Source of the DNA: Limiplasma sp958448555 | GTDB lineage: Bacteria; Bacillota; Clostridia; Christensenellales; Aristaeellaceae | Assembly: GCA_958448555.1 (NCBI GenBank) | Contig: CAUDEL010000010.1 | Location: 4,012 to 68,011 of the forward strand | DNA: 64,000 bases | Direction: 5' to 3' | In this document: positions 59,941 to 64,000 of the stretch, in pieces | Position numbering within the stretch: the first letter of the stretch is position 1 | How the letters are laid out: each line of letters opens with the position of its first letter | Notes under the pieces: generated by a model | Told to the model about the DNA's origin: nothing | Databases searched by the model: none | The model's input: only the letters and a program-made list of their open reading frames with translations | Made by a program: the position numbers and the translations under genes

Positions 59941-60578
59941 TCGGCAGTTTCCTCCCCGGTAAAATGACGAATAAAGGTGCGCCGGTGCGCGGGCGTGGGT
60001 CCATGGGTCCGAAGCGCCGCGATATGGCCGGCGGTACCATAGCCTTTGTTCTGTTCAAACCCATACTGCGGATACAGCCTTGCATACGCTTCCATCTGAC
60101 GGTCGCGCGTCACCTTGGCCACGATGCTGGCCGCGGCGACATGATAGCTGGTGGCGTCGCCCCGGATGATGGGAAGCGTGGGAAAGGGAAGTTCCAGCCC
60201 CTTTACGGCATCGACCACGCACAGCGTAGCGGGAGCCTCCTGCGCAGCCCGGCGCATCGCCAGGCGCGTTGCGTTGAGGATGTTGAGCTGATCGATTTCC
60301 TCGGGGCTCGCCTCCCCCACGCCAACAAAGAGCGCCGTTTCCAGGATGCGCTCATACATCTCTTCCCGGCGGGCGGGGCTGAGGCGCTTGCTGTCATCAA
60401 TCCATTCATGCAGCGGCTCGGAAGGCAAGATTACGCATGCCGCCACAACATTGCCCACCAGCGGTCCGCGCCCCGCCTCGTCCATCCCGGCCAGGGAGAC
60501 GCCGAAGCCCTCCAGCGCGCGGTCATAGGCGACCAATTCGCGGAGATGGGCCAAACGCTTTTCAGAGGGTTTGGGCAT
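59937..60578 (-). CDS. rnhB: Ribonuclease HII
   Basis: Removes ribonucleotides from DNA, 213 residues. Catalytic acids lie in GMDEAGRGPLVGNVV (about 31-45), VVDAVKGLELP and GDATSYHVAAASIVAKVTRD-type region. ATG 60578 follows GGGAGG and lies 17 bases inside the rbgA 3' end. The rbgA-rnhB order is that of B. subtilis ylqF-rnhB. Confidence 0.95.
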   Translation of the reverse strand: MPKPSEKRLAHLRELVAYDRALEGFGVSLAGMDEAGRGPLVGNVVAACVILPSEPLHEWIDDSKRLSPARREEMYERILETALFVGVGEASPEEIDQLNILNATRLAMRRAAQEAPATLCVVDAVKGLELPFPTLPIIRGDATSYHVAAASIVAKVTRDRQMEAYARLYPQYGFEQNKGYGTAGHIAALRTHGPTPAHRRTFIRHFTGEETAE

Positions 60579-61437
60579 CCTGCGCGGCCTCCCTCGTTTC
60601 GGGCGGCTCCTCCAGCGTGAGCTTGCCCACCCTTCCTTCCCGGAATTCATCCAGAATCACCGCACAGGCCCTGTCCAGATCGTATACGCCGCCCCGCATC
60701 AGAAATCCGCGTCCTCGGCAGACCTCCTCAAGCAGGGCATAACCCCGGACAGACGGATCTTTGATCCTGTAGCGCTCAGCCGCCTGCGCGGGCATGACAT
60801 CCATGAGGTCGGTCAAAAGGCTCGCGCACAGCTCATACTGGTCATAGACGGCATCCCGGATCGTGCCGATGTAGGCCAGACGGGTGGCCGCGCGCTGGTC
60901 ATCCAGCCTGGGCCAGAGCATGCCGGGCGTGTCCAGCACCTCCAGATAGGGCGAAACCTTGACCCACTGATTGCTCCTGGTCACGCCAGGCCGGTCGCCC
61001 GTTTTGGCGACGGCGCCGCCATACAGGCGGTTGATAAAGGTGCTTTTGCCCACGTTTGGCACCCCCACCACCATGGCGCGCAGCGTCTTTTGGATCCCCC
61101 GGCGCCGGTTTCGCTCCAGCACGTCCTCGGCCGCCTGCTCGATAAGGGCGCGCGCCTGCTTGGTCTTCTGCGGACTTTTGTCGTAAGCCATGCTCTCCAG
61201 CCCCAGATGGCGAAAATAGGCCAGCCAGCGCTGCGTCTTGCCCGGTTCGGCCAGATCCGCCTTGCACAAGAGCAACACCCGCCGCTTGTGGCGGATCAGC
61301 TCGTCCAGCGCCGGATTGCGGCTGGAGAGCGGAAGCCGCGCGTCGCACAATTCCACCACCAGGTCCACCTTGGTCAACTGCGCGCTCAGCAGCCGCTTGG
61401 CCTTGGCCATATGGCCGGGATACCACTGGATCAGCAA
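60562..61437 (-). CDS. rbgA: Ribosome biogenesis GTPase RbgA (YlqF)
   Basis: Circularly permuted GTPase for 50S maturation, 291 residues. The G4 motif KADL (about 59) comes before G1 GVPNVGKST (about 118-126) and G3 DTPGM, the permuted order. I chose TTG 61437 as start because the sequence from there, LLIQWYPGHMAKAKR, aligns with the B. subtilis N-terminus and GGAAGGGG lies about nine bases upstream. First gene of the long operon running to hslU. Confidence 0.93.
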   Translation of the reverse strand: MLIQWYPGHMAKAKRLLSAQLTKVDLVVELCDARLPLSSRNPALDELIRHKRRVLLLCKADLAEPGKTQRWLAYFRHLGLESMAYDKSPQKTKQARALIEQAAEDVLERNRRRGIQKTLRAMVVGVPNVGKSTFINRLYGGAVAKTGDRPGVTRSNQWVKVSPYLEVLDTPGMLWPRLDDQRAATRLAYIGTIRDAVYDQYELCASLLTDLMDVMPAQAAERYRIKDPSVRGYALLEEVCRGRGFLMRGGVYDLDRACAVILDEFREGRVGKLTLEEPPETREAAQDAQTL

Positions 61438-61492
61438 ATCAAAAACCCCTTCCGCCCGCCTCTGCCGGCCCGGGGGCAAAGGCGCTCAACCT

Positions 61493-61521
61493 ATTAAAAC
61501 ATTCTTTCCCAAAAAGCGCAA
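61493..61521 (-). promoter_or_regulatory. Weak candidate promoter of the rbgA-hslU operon
   Basis: On the minus strand TTGCGC (61521-61516), 17 bp, TTTAAT (61498-61493). The -10 has one mismatch, the -35 three. It is the best candidate in the gap upstream of rbgA. Confidence 0.35.
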
Positions 61522-61666
61522 GGGGAAATCCGTCGCCGAAAATAAAAAAACGTGTAATTTCAAGCTCTTGCGGCGTTTTGTAAAGCTTTTATGAACGATT
61601 TTCGAGACGGTGTTTTTCTTAAAGAATTTCGTTCTGAGGATCGACGGCGGCGGACCTTTTCAACAT

Positions 61667-61702
61667 GCAAAGCCGAAGGAGCTTTCGCCCCTTCGGCTTT
61701 GC
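61667..61702. other. Perfect 13-bp hairpin after hydA
   Basis: GCAAAGCCGAAGG (61667-61679) pairs fully with 61690-61702 across a 10-nt loop, 12 bases after the hydA stop. Neither side has a T-run, so it may be a 3'-end stabiliser or a Rho-independent terminator of poor quality. Confidence 0.6.
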
Positions 61703-61713
61703 GGTCCGTAAGA

Positions 61714-63459
61714 TCAAAGGTAGATGTCGCGCTGCTCATAGGTGGTATGCAGCAGCATGTGCGCCTTATGGCTGTTGGGCTTTCCGAGGAACTCCTCATA
61801 GATCTGCTTGATCTCGGGGTTCTCGTGGCTCTTGCGGAGCGTCTTGGCCTCATCCTCGCTGTAGAGCGCCTTGGCGCGCACGGCGCGAACATCGGTCCAG
61901 TTGCGCACGGAGGCCGGGACGATAGGCTGGCCGCCGCCGTTGACGCAGCCGCCGGGGCAACCCATGACCTCGATGAAATGGTAGTTCTTCTCGCCGCGTT
62001 TGACGGCGTCGAGCAGCTCGCTGGCCTTGCCCGTGCTGGAGCAGACGGCCACGTTCACATCCAGATCCCCGATCTTGACGGTGGCCTCCTTGATCCCCTC
62101 CACGCCGCGCACGGCGGTAAAGTTGACATCCTCCAGCGTCTCGCCGGTGATGAGCTCATAGGCGGTGCGCAACGCGGCCTCCATCACGCCGCCGGTCGCG
62201 CCGAAGATGACGCTGGCGCCTGTGCTTTCGCCCATCAGGCTGTCAAAGTCCTCATCCGGCAGGTTCACAAAGTCGATGCCGGCCTCCTTAATCATCCGGG
62301 CCAGCTCGCGCGTGGTGATGACGGCATCCACGTCGGGCATCCCGTTGCGGCCAAGCTCGGGACGGCGGGCCTCAAACTTCTTGGCGGTGCAGGGCATGAC
62401 GGAAACGACGACGATGTTCTGCGGGTCGATTCCGGCCTTGTCGGCGTAATAGCTCTTGACCATCGCGCCGGTCATCTCATGGGGCGACTTGCAGGAGCTC
62501 AGGTTGGGGATGAATTCGGGATAGTAGTGCTCGCAGTACTTGATCCAGCCCGGCGAGCAGCTCGTAATCATGGGCAGGACGCCGCCATTGTTGATACGGT
62601 CGATCAGCTCCGTGCCCTCCTCCATGATGGTCAGGTCCGCGCCGAAGTCAGTATCAAAAACCTTGTCAAAGCCGAGACGACGAAGGGCCGCGGCCATCTT
62701 GCCGGTCACGCTGGTGCCCATGGGCATGCCGAACTCCTCACCCAGCGCGGCGCGCACGGCGGGCGCGGGCTGGACGACCACATGCTTGGTGGGATCGGCC
62801 AGCGCCTTCCACACGTCCTGCGTGCCGTCGGTTTCGGTCAGGGCGCCAACGGGGCAGGCGGTGATGCACTGACCGCAGTTGATGCAGGCCATCTCCGCCA
62901 GCTTCATCTCCCAGGGGCTCTCGATGGCGGTCTTGAAGCCGCGGCGCACGGGACCGATGACGCCGACCTTCTGCACGTTGGCGCAGGCGCCCACACAGCG
63001 GCGGCAGAGGATGCACTTGTTGTTGTTGCGCACGATGGAGGCGGAGGTCATGTCCGGCTCATAGTCGTTCTGGTTGCCCGCAAAGCGGTCGCCGTTTTCT
63101 ACGCCCAGATCCAGGCAGAGCTTTTGCAGCTCGCAGTTCTGGCTGCGCACGCAGCTCAGGCACTTTTTCTCATGGTTGCTCAGGATCAGCTCAAGGTTGA
63201 TCCGGCGCGCCTGGCGCACCGCGGGGGTATTGGTTTTGACTACCATGTTGGGCGCAACCGGCAGCACGCAGGCGGCCTGCAGGGCGCGTCCGCCGCAATC
63301 GACCACGCAGAGGCGGCAGTTGGCGGTTTCATTGATGTCCTTCAGATAGCACAGCGTGGGGATGTTCACCTTGGCGATACGCGCCGCCTCGAGCACCGTC
63401 GTGCCCGCGGGAACCTCGACCTTCACGCCGTCAATGGTAAGCGGAATCATTTGTTCCAT
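61714..63459 (-). CDS. hydA: [FeFe] hydrogenase catalytic subunit HydA (bifurcating/NADP-reducing type)
   Basis: Interconverts H2 with protons and reduced carriers, 581 residues. N-terminal [2Fe-2S] domain (Cys in PTLCYLKDINETANCRLC), a CxxC-rich His-type cluster region (KKCLSCVRSQNCELQKLC), two [4Fe-4S] motifs (CILCRRCVGAC, CINCGQCITACP), then the H-cluster domain: TSCSPGW, MPCTAKKFEA and EVMGCPGGCVNGGGQP. The first H-cluster motif has Ser where many enzymes have a second Cys. GAGGAGG lies eight bases before the ATG. It follows a NuoF-like hydB gene by 23 bases, the arrangement of multimeric electron-bifurcating enzymes. Confidence 0.95.
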   Translation of the reverse strand: MEQMIPLTIDGVKVEVPAGTTVLEAARIAKVNIPTLCYLKDINETANCRLCVVDCGGRALQAACVLPVAPNMVVKTNTPAVRQARRINLELILSNHEKKCLSCVRSQNCELQKLCLDLGVENGDRFAGNQNDYEPDMTSASIVRNNNKCILCRRCVGACANVQKVGVIGPVRRGFKTAIESPWEMKLAEMACINCGQCITACPVGALTETDGTQDVWKALADPTKHVVVQPAPAVRAALGEEFGMPMGTSVTGKMAAALRRLGFDKVFDTDFGADLTIMEEGTELIDRINNGGVLPMITSCSPGWIKYCEHYYPEFIPNLSSCKSPHEMTGAMVKSYYADKAGIDPQNIVVVSVMPCTAKKFEARRPELGRNGMPDVDAVITTRELARMIKEAGIDFVNLPDEDFDSLMGESTGASVIFGATGGVMEAALRTAYELITGETLEDVNFTAVRGVEGIKEATVKIGDLDVNVAVCSSTGKASELLDAVKRGEKNYHFIEVMGCPGGCVNGGGQPIVPASVRNWTDVRAVRAKALYSEDEAKTLRKSHENPEIKQIYEEFLGKPNSHKAHMLLHTTYEQRDIYL

Positions 63460-63482
63460 GTCTGTTCCTCCTCATGCGGACG

Positions 63483-64000
63483 TTAGTTCTTGACGATGGC
63501 GCCGAAACGGCACTTCTCCATGCAGGAACCGCACTTGATGCACTTGGCGCGGTCGATATGGTGCATCTCCTTGACCTTGCCGGTGATGGCGTTGACCGGG
63601 CAGACGCGCGCGCAGGCGGTGCAGCCGCGGCACTTGTCGGTGATCTCGTAGTTGAGCAGCTTCTGGCAGTGATGCGCGGGACAGCGCTTTTCCTTGATGT
63701 GCGCCTCATACTCGTCGCGGAAGTACTTCAAGGTGGAGAGAACCGGGTTTGGCGCGGTCTGACCCAGGCCGCAAAGGGCGGTCGCCTTGATGTTCTCAGC
63801 CAGTGCCTCCAGCTTCTCGATGTCGCCTTCCTCGCCCTTGCCCTCGACGATGCGCTCGAGGATCTCCAGCATGCGCTTGGTACCGATGCGGCACGGGGTG
63901 CATTTACCGCAGCTCTCGTCCACGGTGAAATCCAGGAAGAAGCGCGCGATATCCACCATGCAGTTGTCCTCGTCCATGACGATCATGCCGCCGGAGCCCA
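63483..64000 (-). CDS. hydB: NADH-binding hydrogenase subunit HydB/HndC (NuoF-like), 5' part outside window
   Basis: Partial gene; the reading frame is open through the window edge (GSGGMIVMDE continues upstream), so an apparent ATG at 63986 is internal. The visible 172 residues hold the NuoF C-terminal [4Fe-4S] motif SCGKCTPCRIGTKRML, then an added two-cluster ferredoxin domain with CRGCTACARVCP and CIKCGSCMEKCRFGA, which is typical of HydB/HndC and not of complex I NuoF. The flavin and NADH sites lie in the missing part. Works with HydA directly downstream. Confidence 0.93.
   Translation of the reverse strand, partial: GSGGMIVMDEDNCMVDIARFFLDFTVDESCGKCTPCRIGTKRMLEILERIVEGKGEEGDIEKLEALAENIKATALCGLGQTAPNPVLSTLKYFRDEYEAHIKEKRCPAHHCQKLLNYEITDKCRGCTACARVCPVNAITGKVKEMHHIDRAKCIKCGSCMEKCRFGAIVKN

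Noticed and set aside
1..64000. tRNA, rRNA, riboswitch or CRISPR features
   Set aside because: Intergenic regions were read for tRNA cloverleafs, CCA ends, rRNA-like stretches, regular spacer-repeat patterns and known riboswitch cores; none was convincing by eye.

Overview
The window looks like a GC-rich chromosome segment from an anaerobic, endospore-forming member of the Bacillota (class Clostridia). Anaerobe markers are an Rnf complex, an electron-bifurcating-type [FeFe] hydrogenase (HydA plus partial HydB) and FeoAB. Spore-former markers are YabP, YabQ and a SpoIID-type protein. Gene orders also fit: yabP-yabQ-divIC, dxs-tlyA-nadK-argR-recN, and rbgA-rnhB...dprA-topA-trmFO...hslV-hslU. 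Genus cannot be fixed from sequence alone. I saw no rRNA, tRNA, CRISPR array, transposase or prophage.

Layout. 1-2.3 kb: feoAB (minus). 2.5-5.3 kb: a SpoIID/SH3 lipoprotein, a tiny membrane protein and a DUF4230-like protein (plus). 5.4-8.3 kb: a promoter-to-terminator operon with a MotA/TolQ/ExbB-like channel, a MotB/OmpA-like stator protein with a long coiled coil, and a membrane-anchored partner. 8.3-13.8 kb (minus): a Cys-rich ArsR-type regulator, potABCD and nagA, headed by a near-consensus promoter and a 26-bp palindrome. 13.8-16.2 kb: traX-like, degV, and bioY behind a BirA-like operator. 16.3-18.3 kb: yabP, yabQ, divIC, ppx/gppA. 18.3-25.8 kb: an EF-G paralogue, a PfkB sugar kinase with a GNAT protein, an alpha/beta hydrolase, a membrane-anchored MurF and Ddl. 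25.8-31.6 kb: dxs, tlyA, nadK, argR, recN; the nadK promoter lies inside a large inverted repeat. 31.7-36.4 kb: rnfCDEAB with no rnfG. 36.4-36.8 kb: a non-coding chain of about ten hairpins bounded by two copies of a 26-bp palindromic repeat. 36.8-41.4 kb: proC, rnhA, a tyrosine recombinase, lexA, mgtC and a small unknown gene. 41.3-46.3 kb (minus): an amidohydrolase followed by three GT4 glycosyltransferases. 46.3-61.5 kb (minus): one long, tightly packed operon, rbgA-rnhB-[1359-aa double GT-C fusion]-comM-dprA-topA-trmFO-[secreted hydrolase-like protein without a nucleophile]-hslV-hslU. 61.7-64.0 kb (minus): hydA and the 3' part of hydB, cut by the window edge.

How the genes work together. 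Energy metabolism centres on ferredoxin: HydAB and Rnf exchange electrons between ferredoxin, NAD(H) and protons or ions. The envelope is served by MurF, Ddl, the glycosyltransferases, SpoIID and the motor-like operon. DNA maintenance is served by LexA, RecN, DprA, ComM, TopA and the RNases H. The most unusual items are the MotAB/ZorAB-like operon, the Rnf operon without RnfG, the multi-hairpin repeat after rnfB, and the double glycosyltransferase fusion inside a housekeeping operon.
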